The translations under genes were made by a program, and so were the position numbers. Shown piece after piece: positions 25,375 to 34,436 of a DNA stretch of 64,000 bases. Origin of the DNA: Paenibacillus sp. FSL H7-0331 (GTDB lineage: Bacteria; Bacillota; Bacilli; Paenibacillales; NBRC-103111). Below the pieces are notes generated by a model that saw nothing but the letters and a program-made list of their open reading frames with translations, had not been told where the DNA came from and searched no databases. The DNA lies in contig NZ_MRTH01000005.1 in assembly GCF_001956045.1 (NCBI RefSeq), positions 186,001-250,000 on the forward strand. The letters are read 5' to 3'. How positions within the stretch are numbered: the stretch's first letter is position 1; each line of letters starts with the position of its first letter.

Positions 25375-26157
25375 CTACACCTCCACTTTGCGATCCAAGA
25401 GCCATGCCGATAAGTACAAACATACCGCCATATTCAACCATACCCACAGTTGTTCACCAAAAGAGTTGAATAAGCTTCCTGCCCCGTCGACAGACGGATT
25501 ACCCCAGTGGAAAAGATAACGATATACGGCAGTTTGCTCAAAGAAATATTCCAAGGTTGAAACGGCTAGAAGGAACAATACAGCCAGAGGCCAGTTCCAG
25601 CGTCCAAATCGGTTTCTTAACGCAGAAGCAGTAAGATACAGCAGTACTAATGTAATCGCCAGCGCAAAGGATATGGAGATAAACTCCATAACAAGGGAAA
25701 TATTAAAACTATTGAATACGCCCAATATTTTCTGAGCTTCAACATTAATTTCAATTCGATTCTCTTCCCCGCTTAACCATACAACTCCAGATTTTTCAAC
25801 AGCTTGCACCCATAAGAAAAAAGCGGTTGAAACCAATAAGCCAGAAATGAATTCAACTAATGCAGCTGCATACTTCGCCGCTAACAGCTTCCAGCCAGGT
25901 AATGGCAATTGCAACCAAAAGGGGTCCAGCTTACGTTCCTTTCTCAAGCTTATCAACATATATGCGGCGGGAGCAAAAAAATGGAGATACATAATAAACA
26001 GCCATAAATTACTAAACAATCCAGATTGAAAGCGATATGAGAAAAAGACGGATAAGCCCCCCAAAATTAATACAACGCTTAAATAAATCCATATAGGCCC
26101 TGACCATCTTGTACCGAAGGCCAACTCCTTCTTGAACAAACTCCACCAAACCTTCAA
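25375..26157 (-). CDS. ABC-type integral membrane protein (260 aa)
   Basis: First gene of the leftward operon. Six or so hydrophobic segments are visible (IWIYLSVVLILGGLSVFF, FIMYLHFFAPAAYMLISL, FISGLLVSTAFFLW, LVMEFISISFALAITLVLLYL, LAVLFLLAVSTLEYFF, LNMAVCLYLSAWLLD), and a charged linker WSGEENRIEINVE lies outside. It has no enzymatic motif and fits the permease of the YtrB-like ATPase encoded downstream. The start at 26157 (TTG) follows GGGGGAACTGCAG. Confidence 0.75.
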   Translation of the reverse strand: MKVWWSLFKKELAFGTRWSGPIWIYLSVVLILGGLSVFFSYRFQSGLFSNLWLFIMYLHFFAPAAYMLISLRKERKLDPFWLQLPLPGWKLLAAKYAAALVEFISGLLVSTAFFLWVQAVEKSGVVWLSGEENRIEINVEAQKILGVFNSFNISLVMEFISISFALAITLVLLYLTASALRNRFGRWNWPLAVLFLLAVSTLEYFFEQTAVYRYLFHWGNPSVDGAGSLFNSFGEQLWVWLNMAVCLYLSAWLLDRKVEV

Positions 26158-26194
26158 CTGCAGTTCCCCCTAAAAATGCAAAAGATACAAAACT

Positions 26195-26218
26195 AGTGTA
26201 CTACCACAATAGTACACT
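26195..26218. promoter_or_regulatory. YtrA-type operator of the ABC/sppA operon
   Basis: AGTGTACTA (26195-26203) and TAGTACACT (26210-26218) are exact inverted copies with a 6-base spacer. The outer AGTGTA...TACACT halves match the type of site known for YtrA in Bacillus. The site overlaps the -10 element of the promoter, so binding should repress. Confidence 0.8.
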
Positions 26219-26237
26219 CATTCAATAGTTGTGTCAA
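26209..26237 (-). promoter_or_regulatory. Sigma-A promoter of the ABC/gntR/sppA operon
   Basis: On the minus strand TTGACA (26232-26237) is followed after exactly 17 bases by TACTAT (26209-26214). The start codon of the first gene is about 50 bases downstream. The remaining stretch to 26414 shows nothing else recognisable. Confidence 0.75.
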
Positions 26238-26414
26238 TATGTTCCAATAAATTGAGTTTTCAATTAAATACAATAAGAAAAGCCTTCAGAACGTTTAGAT
26301 ATAAATAATAAATCCGTTGTTCTCACCCTTCGATTACAATAAACTGGTTTCAAGAAGGTATGACGCTTTTAAGACGATTCCTTTACCTGTTATAAAGAAA
26401 GGTTGTGATTTCAA

Positions 26415-26969
26415 TTGAATTTGGAGACGTTCCCGTTATTGGAGACTGAACGCTTTGTATTGCGTCAAATGACGCTTGAAGATGCACCTACCGTATTTGA
26501 AATATTTTCGGATGGTGATGTTACAAAAGATATGGGGGAGGATCCATTCACCAGTATTCAGCAGGCAGAAGGTTTAATAACATTTATGAACAACTTGTTT
26601 CATCAAAATAAAGCCTTCAGATGGGGAATTATATTAAAAGAGAATAATACCCTGGTAGGTACTTGTGGATACAACGGTTGGGAAACCCATCGAGGTTCCC
26701 GTGGAGAAATTGGTTATGATTTGGGCAAAAAGTATTGGCGGCAAGGTTACATGACGGAAGTTTTAAAAAGCGTCATTGCTTTTGGTTTTGAAACGATGGA
26801 ATTCAATCGGATAGAAGCATTTACCAACCTGGATGCTGAACCATCGATGCTTTTATTAAAAAAGCTTGGTTTTAACGAGGATGGTATTTTACGTGGATAT
26901 GCTTCCTTTCATGGAGAATACGTTGATCAACGCTGTTACTCTCTATTACAACGAGAATGGTTGTCATGA
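26415..26969 (+). CDS. GNAT family N-acetyltransferase (RimJ/RimL-like)
   Basis: A 184-aa acetyl-CoA-dependent transferase. The N-terminal TERFVLRQMTLEDAPTVFEIFSD, the beta-4/acetyl-CoA loop around IGYDLGKKYWRQGYMTEVLKSVIAFGFE and the motif NRIEAFTNLDAEPSMLLLKKLGFNEDG place it in the Acetyltransf_3 group, which modifies ribosomal-protein N-termini, or small amines in resistance proteins. TTG 26415 follows a weak GAAAGG. It is monocistronic, closed by the terminator at 27017. Substrate unknown. Confidence 0.9.
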   Translation: MNLETFPLLETERFVLRQMTLEDAPTVFEIFSDGDVTKDMGEDPFTSIQQAEGLITFMNNLFHQNKAFRWGIILKENNTLVGTCGYNGWETHRGSRGEIGYDLGKKYWRQGYMTEVLKSVIAFGFETMEFNRIEAFTNLDAEPSMLLLKKLGFNEDGILRGYASFHGEYVDQRCYSLLQREWLS

Positions 26970-27016
26970 TTTTAAGGCAAAATTACAGTACCGTGGAAAG
27001 GCACACAAATAAAAAT

Positions 27017-27055
27017 AAACAACCACACCTCGCTTCAGCGACATGTGGTTGTTTT
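27017..27055. terminator. Bidirectional terminator
   Basis: AAACAACCACA (27017-27027) pairs with TGTGGTTGTTT (27044-27054), with A- and T-rich flanks, between the convergent acetyltransferase and stalk-protein genes. Confidence 0.8.
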
Positions 27056-27060
27056 CATTG

Positions 27061-28524
27061 TTAATATAATTGAGTCATCAATTCATAATCCCACCAATAT
27101 TTGGACGAATTCGTCGTTATGTTGGTAAGGCGGTTTGTCATCCCGTCCATCAGATATAGGCTACGGCTTGCGTCAACATAATAATCACCAGGCAAATAAG
27201 GGTACAGCTTGGCTGCAGGTTTATTTCCATCTAACGTATAGATGCCGTCCGTTTCCTTGATTTGTTGGGGCGGTAATAAGTCGCTGTAAGCTCTAACTAT
27301 TAAAGCGCCCTGATCAACATACAGTAGATCAAGGTTATCGGCCTGAGTCTGATTGTTCATGGATGTCGTTGTACCGTCAGAAGAAACATGCAGAACCTGG
27401 CCGCGAAGTCTGGCAGTACGAGCAGACATGGAGGAGGGAGCTTGGCTAATGAACCAACTGGAACCGTCCTTATTGGGTATCACATAATTCGGTCTTTGAT
27501 TGAATTCGGGAACCGGTACCGCTCGTCCGTCTTTTACAATGAACGTAAAGCTGTCTTGTGGGGTGTAAATATCCCGATCCGCGTAATAAACAGTGAGATG
27601 CACAAAACTGATGTCATTGTTTACAGGTAGAACTATACTTTCAAACGAATGGACCTTGTTGCGCAAGGCAATAGGCATTACGTTCGATTTTGTCTTATCC
27701 TTCTGTTTATCCTCCGTACTGGACGAAAATGACAGCAATTCGAGCTGTTTATATATAATCGTCTGGTCTTTCAATTCAACTTTTTCGTTTATGTTTTCAA
27801 AATTGGCAGCCTGATAAGGTTGAAAGCGGTCCTTTTCATGCTTAGCGATCTTATCAGCGGCATCCTTAGCAAGTCGGACCGGTGTCTCTTCCAGCGATTT
27901 ATTTATTTGATATATATCATTTTGGTTGCCGTACGCATAGAGGAAATCACCCTCATCATAAAACAGATGGTAAAGCACTTTATGCTGAATGGTCGCTAAT
28001 TTGAACCCTGCTTTATTATCCCAGCTCGTATCCCATTCAAATTCATCATGGGTAAAGCGCCAGGTCATAGGGAAATAAGTGATATCGCGGAACTGCAGAA
28101 TCGGATATGGCTCATTAGCATTATCGATATTTTTCCAGTTGACGTTGATCGGATAGTCAGCAACTGTTGCCGTGTAATCATGGCTCGGATCATTGTTAAA
28201 TCCCAGACTTTGCTGTGGCTTTTGCCGGAACTGGTTGTTTCGCAATATACTCAATCCGCTTTCCTGATCCCAGTTAACGGACAAGCTTAAGGCACGGCTG
28301 TAATCCCAGGTCATAGGAAAATAAGTGACATCGTTATAAACCAGCAAAGGATACTTCTGGTGCTCGTTATCAATCAGGACTCCATTGAGCTCAACGTTAA
28401 ACGCAGGCATATGTACTTTCACTTGTTTGGGAGCTGCTGATGCTTGATCAGTTGCATGGATAATTGATACAAACAAAAGCACGAGGCTAACAACACATTT
28501 AATAAGACGATTGAGGAAGGACAT
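27061..28524 (-). CDS. Secreted protein with two stalk (copper-amine-oxidase-like) repeats (487 aa)
   Basis: Signal peptide at residues 1-30 (LIKCVVSLVLLFVSIIHATDQASA). Two related segments, YPLLVYNDVTYFPMTWDYSRALSLSVNW and YPILQFRDITYFPMTWRFTHDEFEWDTSW, are copper-amine-oxidase N-terminal-like modules, which in Paenibacillus are adhesion or spacer domains and bind no copper. The remaining 350 residues are beta-rich with DUF5050-like or propeller character (DEGDFLYAYGNQNDIYQINK, KYPYLPGDYYVDASRSLYLMDG). RBS AAAGGAG precedes ATG 28524. It is divergent from the ECF sigma operon at 28770 and may be its target; that is only positional inference. Confidence 0.8.
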   Translation of the reverse strand: MSFLNRLIKCVVSLVLLFVSIIHATDQASAAPKQVKVHMPAFNVELNGVLIDNEHQKYPLLVYNDVTYFPMTWDYSRALSLSVNWDQESGLSILRNNQFRQKPQQSLGFNNDPSHDYTATVADYPINVNWKNIDNANEPYPILQFRDITYFPMTWRFTHDEFEWDTSWDNKAGFKLATIQHKVLYHLFYDEGDFLYAYGNQNDIYQINKSLEETPVRLAKDAADKIAKHEKDRFQPYQAANFENINEKVELKDQTIIYKQLELLSFSSSTEDKQKDKTKSNVMPIALRNKVHSFESIVLPVNNDISFVHLTVYYADRDIYTPQDSFTFIVKDGRAVPVPEFNQRPNYVIPNKDGSSWFISQAPSSMSARTARLRGQVLHVSSDGTTTSMNNQTQADNLDLLYVDQGALIVRAYSDLLPPQQIKETDGIYTLDGNKPAAKLYPYLPGDYYVDASRSLYLMDGMTNRLTNITTNSSKYWWDYELMTQLY

Positions 28525-28769
28525 GAGGGTTCTCCTTTATAGGCTATTTTATAATTAGACGTGAGGGTTTTGGAAAAAGTTTCTAATGTGGAACGTAATG
28601 ATTTACCATTAAAGTAGATTATTAAATCTGAAGAGAACATGAAAAGGCTTCTCGATCAAGTAATAAATATAATTTATATAAATAATCCCTGTTATAGAGA
28701 TATTGAATCGAACTTCTTGACGGTTGATAGCATATTTACTACGAGTGTAAGGGAAGGGAGGAAAAGTCT

Positions 28770-29306
28770 TTGAGGGGATTACCCATAACTGAAGAGCAAG
28801 CGAAAAAGATGTATGAGGAGCATGTCCCATATGTATATGGAATTGCACTTATGATGACGAAATCAAGGGCACTAGCCGATGATATCGCGCAGGAAGCATT
28901 CCTTCGTGCCTTTCACAAATATCATTTGTACGATCTATCGAAACCTTTGCGACCGTGGTTATTCAGAATCACGTTGAATCTGATCAGAGGTACACTGCGA
29001 AAGCAGCGATGGCTTACCTGGATGGGACAAGTACCGGAGACGGCAGCATCTGAATCGCTAGAAGATCTCATCATGCAGAATGAACGGGAACAGGAATTGT
29101 GGATGGCTGTTAATTTATTATCCGGGAAAAGACGAGAGGTCATCATTATGCACTATTATACCGGACTGTCTCTGCGAGAAACCGCGGCTGTGCTAGGAAT
29201 CCAGGAAGGGACTTGCAAATCCAGGCTTCATGCCGCTTTGAAACAATTGCGAACGGACAGCAAGGAACATCATCTTTTCATCGGGGTAAAGGAGAATGTG
29301 AAATGA
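28770..29306 (+). CDS. ECF-type RNA polymerase sigma factor (178 aa)
   Basis: Region 2: EHVPYVYGIALMMTKSRALADDIAQEAFLRAFHKYHLYD and PWLFRITLNLIRGTLRKQRW. Region 4: LLSGKRREVIIMHYYTGLSLRETAAVLGIQEGTCKSRLHAALKQLR. Both are canonical. The start is TTG 28770, well placed after GGGAGG. The stop overlaps the start of the next gene by four bases, coupling it to its predicted anti-sigma factor. Confidence 0.93.
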   Translation: MRGLPITEEQAKKMYEEHVPYVYGIALMMTKSRALADDIAQEAFLRAFHKYHLYDLSKPLRPWLFRITLNLIRGTLRKQRWLTWMGQVPETAASESLEDLIMQNEREQELWMAVNLLSGKRREVIIMHYYTGLSLRETAAVLGIQEGTCKSRLHAALKQLRTDSKEHHLFIGVKENVK

Positions 29307-30706
29307 CACTGGATTCCCAATCTAGACAGAACCTTGGCATGGATCTACCGCCTGAAGTAGCCGATGCTGTTCAGAACCGCATGAGCCATCTTCGACTATC
29401 CGACTCTTTTGAGACTTTGTGGCAACGATACCAGAAGTACGCTCCCCATGATCCGAAGGGTCATCAGCCTGGATTCAAGCATGTACGCAGAAAATGGCTT
29501 TTGGTTGCCAACGCCTTGATTTTATGTACGGTTATCGTTGCCGGAGCGTGGCTTCTCTCTCCATCAGTAGGTGCCGCTCTTCAAAAGTCGAAATTTATAG
29601 AGCTGCTGTATAAGAGCTCAGGTGCCAGCTTTGACAACGGACTTGAGCAAATTGAACAACAAAACCTGAGCACCCAGACTAATATTGCAATCATAGATAA
29701 AGACATCCGTTTGACGATAGCCAATGCTTTTTATGACGGTGTTCAAATTGTGGTTAATTATGAGGTGGAATTCCTTAAAGGCAAGAAAAGCTTGACCTCT
29801 GACGATGCTGCTGTGTATTACAAGCTTAAGATAGAGGATGCTCAACCTACGATGATGTCGACCCACGTGTTCACGATTACAGGAGATCATACCTTTGTGG
29901 GAACGACATTGATTAATACCTCAGTGCTGCCTGAGCATCCGAAATTGACGATGCTCGTTGAGCGAATTGGCAGCATTCAGGGTAATTGGAACGTCACGAT
30001 CCCGTTATCGACTGAGAAAACAGAGCTTTTGACTTCCAAATTTCGGCCCCAGATTTCAGGCACCTATCAGGATAAGCATTTTACTGTGGATGAAATTATT
30101 TTCACGCCGGTATCTACACAATTAGTCGTCAAAAACGATGATTTGGATCACAAACTGTTTTATTGGATCAAAGATGATCTGGAAACCCAATTTGATTCTG
30201 CTGGCGGGCAGGGTGGTAATGGAGAGGCTCGTATGAACTTTGGTCCCCTGTCTGAGATTAATCCGAAGCCGCCGTTCGTAACGATGATGATTAATGGTAT
30301 TCAAATGGAGCCAGGCGATTGGTCTAACAGAGACGTACTTGCAGATTATACAGGCACAGTTCCGATCGTCCTCGATGGAAATAACGGGGGAACCATTAAG
30401 ATCACAGGTGTTCAGTTTCTGAATGATACAACGATAGTAGATTATGAATCGAGTGATGCGGTGAACCAACTTCCAACCCTCATGCTGGAGGATTCCGCCG
30501 GCAAAAGGATATGGCCAAGCAAGCGTGCTGTTCGTGTAGCGAGGGACAAGTACGCCTACAGCGTGCAGTTCCCAAAACTGGAGTCAGGGTCCCTAACCCG
30601 CTTTGTCAATATGATCGAAGAATACGTTAAGGAGCCGCCGAAGCCGATGGAAGTCAGGATTCCGCTGGACTGGGATCATCCGAGGACCACCCCAACAAGT
30701 CCATAA
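29303..30706 (+). CDS. Probable anti-sigma factor with DUF4179 domain (467 aa)
   Basis: Type II membrane protein: cytoplasmic N-terminal region of about 70 residues, one membrane helix (WLLVANALILCTVIVAGAWLL, about 71-91) and a large outer domain beginning with the DUF4179-type LIELLY-like KFIELLYKSSGASFDNGLEQIEQQ and TLTIANAFYDGVQIVVNYEVEF. DUF4179 proteins next to ECF sigma genes act as anti-sigma factors in Bacillota. ATG 29303 overlaps the sigma stop (ATGA) and has GGAG upstream; the longer frame from 29213 lies inside the sigma gene. A terminator follows at 30720. Confidence 0.88.
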   Translation: MTLDSQSRQNLGMDLPPEVADAVQNRMSHLRLSDSFETLWQRYQKYAPHDPKGHQPGFKHVRRKWLLVANALILCTVIVAGAWLLSPSVGAALQKSKFIELLYKSSGASFDNGLEQIEQQNLSTQTNIAIIDKDIRLTIANAFYDGVQIVVNYEVEFLKGKKSLTSDDAAVYYKLKIEDAQPTMMSTHVFTITGDHTFVGTTLINTSVLPEHPKLTMLVERIGSIQGNWNVTIPLSTEKTELLTSKFRPQISGTYQDKHFTVDEIIFTPVSTQLVVKNDDLDHKLFYWIKDDLETQFDSAGGQGGNGEARMNFGPLSEINPKPPFVTMMINGIQMEPGDWSNRDVLADYTGTVPIVLDGNNGGTIKITGVQFLNDTTIVDYESSDAVNQLPTLMLEDSAGKRIWPSKRAVRVARDKYAYSVQFPKLESGSLTRFVNMIEEYVKEPPKPMEVRIPLDWDHPRTTPTSP

Positions 30707-30719
30707 ACATCTATATTGA

Positions 30720-30750
30720 GAACAGGCGGCCCATGGGGCGTCTGTTCATT
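30720..30750 (+). terminator. Terminator of the sigma/anti-sigma operon
   Basis: GAACAGGCGGCCC pairs imperfectly with GGGGCGTCTGTTC around CAT, followed by ATTTTGTTGTT. Confidence 0.7.
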
Positions 30751-30822
30751 TTGTTGTTGGTGTATAAAAAATCCGGCTCTACGCACACTGAGTGAAAGAA
30801 GTTATGGTTAGGGGGATCTTAA

Positions 30823-32496
30823 ATGGATACTGTAGGTAATAAACTAGCTATTGCAGCCTTGGGTGGCGTTAATGAAATTGGCAAAAATATGTATCTCATT
30901 CAATTCGAAGATGATATCGTAGTCATCGACTGCGGCTCCAAGTTTCCCGATGAAAGCTTATTAGGGATAGACTTAATCATTCCAGATATTTCCTATTTGT
31001 TGGAAAACAGAGATAAAGTTCGGGCTTTGATTATTACACATGGACACGAAGATCATATAGGTGGCGTCCCCTATATATTGAAGCAATTGAATATGCCGAT
31101 TTATGCAACACGACTAACGCTTGGGTTAATTCAGGGTAAATTAAAAGAGGCTGGACTGCTTGCTGAAGCTAACCTGATACAAATCCATTCTGATTCCAGT
31201 GTTGAGTTGGGTTCCATGTCTGCAACCTTTTTTAAAACCAATCACAGTATTCCTGATTGTCTGGGCGTAGTATTTCATACACCTGAAGGCACAGTTGTAC
31301 ATACAGGAGATTTTAAATTCGATTTGACGCCAGTCAATGAGCAGTATCCGGACTTCCATCAGATGGCACAAATCGGAAAAAATGGCGTATTAGCTTTATT
31401 ATCCGAAAGCACCAATGCGGAACGTCCCGGATTTACTCCGTCTGAACGTATTGTAGGTGAGCACATCGAAGAAGCCTTCAAAAGGGCTACGCAAAAAGTG
31501 TTTCTCTCCACCTTCGCATCCAACGTCCATCGGCTGCAGCAAGTGGTAGATGCGGCATTGGTAACGAATCGAAAGCTGGCCTTGCTCGGTCGAAGTATGA
31601 TCAATGTAGTCAATATTGCTTCGGAGCTCGGGTATATCAATATTCCTGAAGGCATGCTGATCGAAGCGGCAGATATTAATAAACTGGCTTCTGATCGAAT
31701 TGCAATCCTGTGTACCGGAAGCCAGGGCGAACCTATGGCTGCTTTATCCCGGTTGGCCAGCTCCAACTATCGACATGCCGAAATTGTAGCCGGAGACACT
31801 GTCATAATAGCCGCAACACCCATACCTGGAAATGAACGAAATGTTGCACGAATCGTAGATAATTTATTTCGTATCGGAGCTAAAGTGATCTATGGCTCTG
31901 GAACGGTAACGGGGATGCATGTATCTGGCCATGCCAGCCAGGAAGAGCTCAAATTAATGCTGACTTTGATGAAACCCCAATATTTTATACCCATTCACGG
32001 CGAATTCCGCATGCTTCATCAGCATAAATGGCTGGCTGAATCGGTTGGGGTCGACAAGGACAACATCTTTATCATTGATAACGGTGAAGTCGTGGACATT
32101 GAGAATCAAGTGGCCCGCCAAACTCGAAAAATACCATCAGGCAATACCCTTGTAGATGGCTGGGGCATCGGTGATGTGGGAAATATCGTATTGCGCGACC
32201 GCAAGCATCTATCGGAGGATGGAATCCTTGTTGTCGTGGTTACACTTAGCAAAATGGACGGTAAAATTTTATCCGGGCCCGATATCATTTCCCGCGGCTT
32301 CGTCTATGTTCGTGAGTCTGAGGATTTGATGGAGGAAGCCAGTGCTATTGTCAAAAACACAATAAACCAATTGCAGGCGCAACATATGAATCAATGGAAT
32401 TCGCTTAAAGTCAATGTGAAGGCCGTGCTAGGACGCTTTTTATATGAGCAGACGGGAAGGCGACCCGTCATTCTACCGATCATTATGGAGATTTAA
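30823..32496 (+). CDS. rnj: Ribonuclease J
   Basis: Metallo-beta-lactamase/beta-CASP nuclease with endonuclease and 5'-exonuclease activity, central to mRNA decay and maturation in Bacillota. The 557-aa length equals RNase J1/J2. Zinc ligands are present: His73, His75, Asp77 and His78 in ITHGHEDHIGG, the later HTGDFKFD and the C-terminal IPIHGEFRMLHQH. The intact HxHxDH motif favours a J1-like, catalytically active copy. It is monocistronic, closed by a strong terminator. Whether it is the main or an additional copy cannot be judged from one window. Confidence 0.94.
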   Translation: MDTVGNKLAIAALGGVNEIGKNMYLIQFEDDIVVIDCGSKFPDESLLGIDLIIPDISYLLENRDKVRALIITHGHEDHIGGVPYILKQLNMPIYATRLTLGLIQGKLKEAGLLAEANLIQIHSDSSVELGSMSATFFKTNHSIPDCLGVVFHTPEGTVVHTGDFKFDLTPVNEQYPDFHQMAQIGKNGVLALLSESTNAERPGFTPSERIVGEHIEEAFKRATQKVFLSTFASNVHRLQQVVDAALVTNRKLALLGRSMINVVNIASELGYINIPEGMLIEAADINKLASDRIAILCTGSQGEPMAALSRLASSNYRHAEIVAGDTVIIAATPIPGNERNVARIVDNLFRIGAKVIYGSGTVTGMHVSGHASQEELKLMLTLMKPQYFIPIHGEFRMLHQHKWLAESVGVDKDNIFIIDNGEVVDIENQVARQTRKIPSGNTLVDGWGIGDVGNIVLRDRKHLSEDGILVVVVTLSKMDGKILSGPDIISRGFVYVRESEDLMEEASAIVKNTINQLQAQHMNQWNSLKVNVKAVLGRFLYEQTGRRPVILPIIMEI

Positions 32497-32506
32497 AAGC
32501 CCTAAT

Positions 32507-32560
32507 GGAAAAACAAATATCCCATTCCACCTTCATGTGGTTTGGGATGTTTGTTTTTCC
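32507..32560. terminator. Strong bidirectional terminator after RNase J
   Basis: GGAAAAACAAA and ATCCCA pair with TGGGAT and TTTGTTTTTCC in an 18-bp stem with one mismatch, 18-base loop. It separates rnj from the leftward end of the tubulin/GTPase locus. Confidence 0.85.
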
Positions 32561-32568
32561 AAGCTCCT

Positions 32569-34338
32569 CTAAGGGGCTAACTCCAACACGGTTACCCTGT
32601 ATTCGGTCACGGGAGCTGGTGTCTTCTTCACTTCCTCACTGCCTGTGTAAATGCCAGTAATCGTCGTGGGCCCCTTCTTGAAGCGAACATTGCCGGTCAA
32701 CAGCACATAGCCGTTATTAAGCTGAATCATTGCATGGTTATCATCAACCGAGGTGATCGTGCCCTGAAAACGGATTTTTTCGTTCTTGTGGCTTATCATC
32801 TCCGTCAATGGAATATCCAGTGGAGCTCCACCCAGCTTCGTATCGGCCATCGTTTTGACAAAGGCATAGCGGCCATTACGATACTCGTAAACAGCCTTCT
32901 GTCCGGCACCATCACCTGTCGGGTTATCCATAATAATTGCTCCCGTGGGATCGTAATCTATTTTATCAGCTTCAACATCGAGAACTTTAAAAAGCTCAGG
33001 TGTATTGACCTCATAGGCAAGATAACGAACCTTGCGGGTTTTGGAGGCGGCTTCGATCAGCAAAGAAGAGATCTCCTTTTTTTTGCCAATCTGGTCTGAC
33101 CACTGAATCGATTTTACTGTGATGCCTTGATCGATAGCGGTTCGTGACATTTCGATCTTCTGATCGGCAAGCAGGCGGGCCAGCACAAGGGTTTTATTAT
33201 CGAGCACACCTACAGCGGTCAGCTTGGCTCCAGCCTGCCCCTTGTTACTGATTACATTGGTAAAGGTAAGCTCAGTGCCTGCCGCCTTGCGCAGCAATTG
33301 CTGCGGATCGGCTTCGAGCCAGCGCTGATCGAGCTCACTCACTTCCTTATTCGTGTCCTTGTATTCGTTCAACACCTTATATAAAGCTACGGCATCTGCG
33401 AACTTTTGGGTGGTAGCGAGCTGTTCAGCGCGCTCGAATTGCTTGCGGATCGTCGTTTGAATGTAGGTATTTATTTTAGATGAAGGACCTCCCAGCTCAC
33501 TGGACGTCTGGAATAGCAGGGCGGCTGCAATAAAGCCTTTTAAATCATTTTTTTCCAGCTTGGACAACGTCGCTTGCGCATAGCTCTCGAGCTTCGGCTG
33601 CAGCCAGGCGGCCTCAACGTGGTTAGTGTCATAGAATTTGCGGATACCCGCAACCTCCTTTAACACCTCTCCGATTGATTTGGTTTTGCTGCTGGTATCC
33701 AATCGGGCTTGATCGTAGCGCTCTAGCAGCTTATTCAGCTCCAGCTTTTTAGTATTTTCATCCTTATAGTAAGCGGCAGGCAGCTGCAGCAAATAAGCGA
33801 TATTGTTGTCTCCATTAAAAGTCTTCTTGCTGATATCGCTCTCCAAACTTTTGACCAGCAGCTGCTTGGCGTATGCGAACGCATTGTTAAAACGTTCCTC
33901 CATTTGCTCGGAGGCCGACATTTCGGCAAAACGTTTTTGCGAGGCTTCGTCCAGCACCGCGATCTCTGAGGCCTTAGTCTGATACGTGTTGTAGGTTTTC
34001 AGCAGCAGGGTGATATCGTTCACGTTTTCGGCCGCCTTCAGGTCCGTGGAAAGGGAAGTGAACCAGCTCTTAAGTGCAGTAGCGGGATTCAAGGAAGCCA
34101 GCGCCGCGGCGGTTTCCTTCTCCTTATAGTCAATGATGCGAATTTGTTGGGCTTTGGAGTAGGCTCGCTGAGCCTCAAGCTCGTTTCCTGCAGCTTGCAG
34201 TTCCACACCTTTGGCGTACAGATCTGTCTTTTGCCAGCTGATATAGCCTTTGTATCCGGTCAGGCACAACACTGCCGCCAGTACAATAGCAGCTGCATTG
34301 CGAGTTCGTTTCGAACGTTTGTACATGAAAGATGCCAA
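32569..34338 (-). CDS. Single-pass membrane protein with large outer helical domain (589 aa)
   Basis: I do not recognise a named family. A basic N-terminus (residues 1-13) and one hydrophobic helix (about 14-32, AAAIVLAAVLCLTGYKGY) anchor the protein with the rest outside. Residues 33-400 are helical with tetratricopeptide-like spacing (AKGVELQAAGNELEAQRAYSKAQQIR; EQLATTQKFADAVALYKVLNEYKDTNKEV); the last 190 residues are beta-rich and end in TGIYTGSEEVKKT. TTG 34338 has AGGAGG nine bases upstream. It lies downstream of the zinc-ribbon membrane gene with repeat copy B between them. Context makes it an outer component of the tubulin/GTPase locus. Confidence 0.7.
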   Translation of the reverse strand: MASFMYKRSKRTRNAAAIVLAAVLCLTGYKGYISWQKTDLYAKGVELQAAGNELEAQRAYSKAQQIRIIDYKEKETAAALASLNPATALKSWFTSLSTDLKAAENVNDITLLLKTYNTYQTKASEIAVLDEASQKRFAEMSASEQMEERFNNAFAYAKQLLVKSLESDISKKTFNGDNNIAYLLQLPAAYYKDENTKKLELNKLLERYDQARLDTSSKTKSIGEVLKEVAGIRKFYDTNHVEAAWLQPKLESYAQATLSKLEKNDLKGFIAAALLFQTSSELGGPSSKINTYIQTTIRKQFERAEQLATTQKFADAVALYKVLNEYKDTNKEVSELDQRWLEADPQQLLRKAAGTELTFTNVISNKGQAGAKLTAVGVLDNKTLVLARLLADQKIEMSRTAIDQGITVKSIQWSDQIGKKKEISSLLIEAASKTRKVRYLAYEVNTPELFKVLDVEADKIDYDPTGAIIMDNPTGDGAGQKAVYEYRNGRYAFVKTMADTKLGGAPLDIPLTEMISHKNEKIRFQGTITSVDDNHAMIQLNNGYVLLTGNVRFKKGPTTITGIYTGSEEVKKTPAPVTEYRVTVLELAP

Positions 34339-34371
34339 TGGGCAATCCTCCTTTCTTGATGATTTTAGTGT

Positions 34372-34430
34372 GGTGAATATTACGCTACGCTATCTCCAGA
34401 ACACCACGGTCGCTCCGATGTTTATTCACT
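34372..34430. repeat. Intergenic inverted-repeat element, copy B (59 bp)
   Basis: Bounded by GGTGAATA (34372-34379) and TTATTCAC (34422-34429), inverted relative to each other. On the minus strand it matches the left half of copy A (10180-10230) over about 49 bases with seven differences, including identical AGCGACCGTGGTGTTCTG. It separates two genes of the leftward operon and could fold into a hairpin in their mRNA. Confidence 0.75.
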
Positions 34431-34436
34431 ATACTT

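Noticed and set aside
29213..29302. Longer N-terminus for the anti-sigma factor
   Set aside because: It overlaps the sigma factor region 4 coding sequence; the ATGA overlap at 29303 with GGAG upstream is the normal arrangement.
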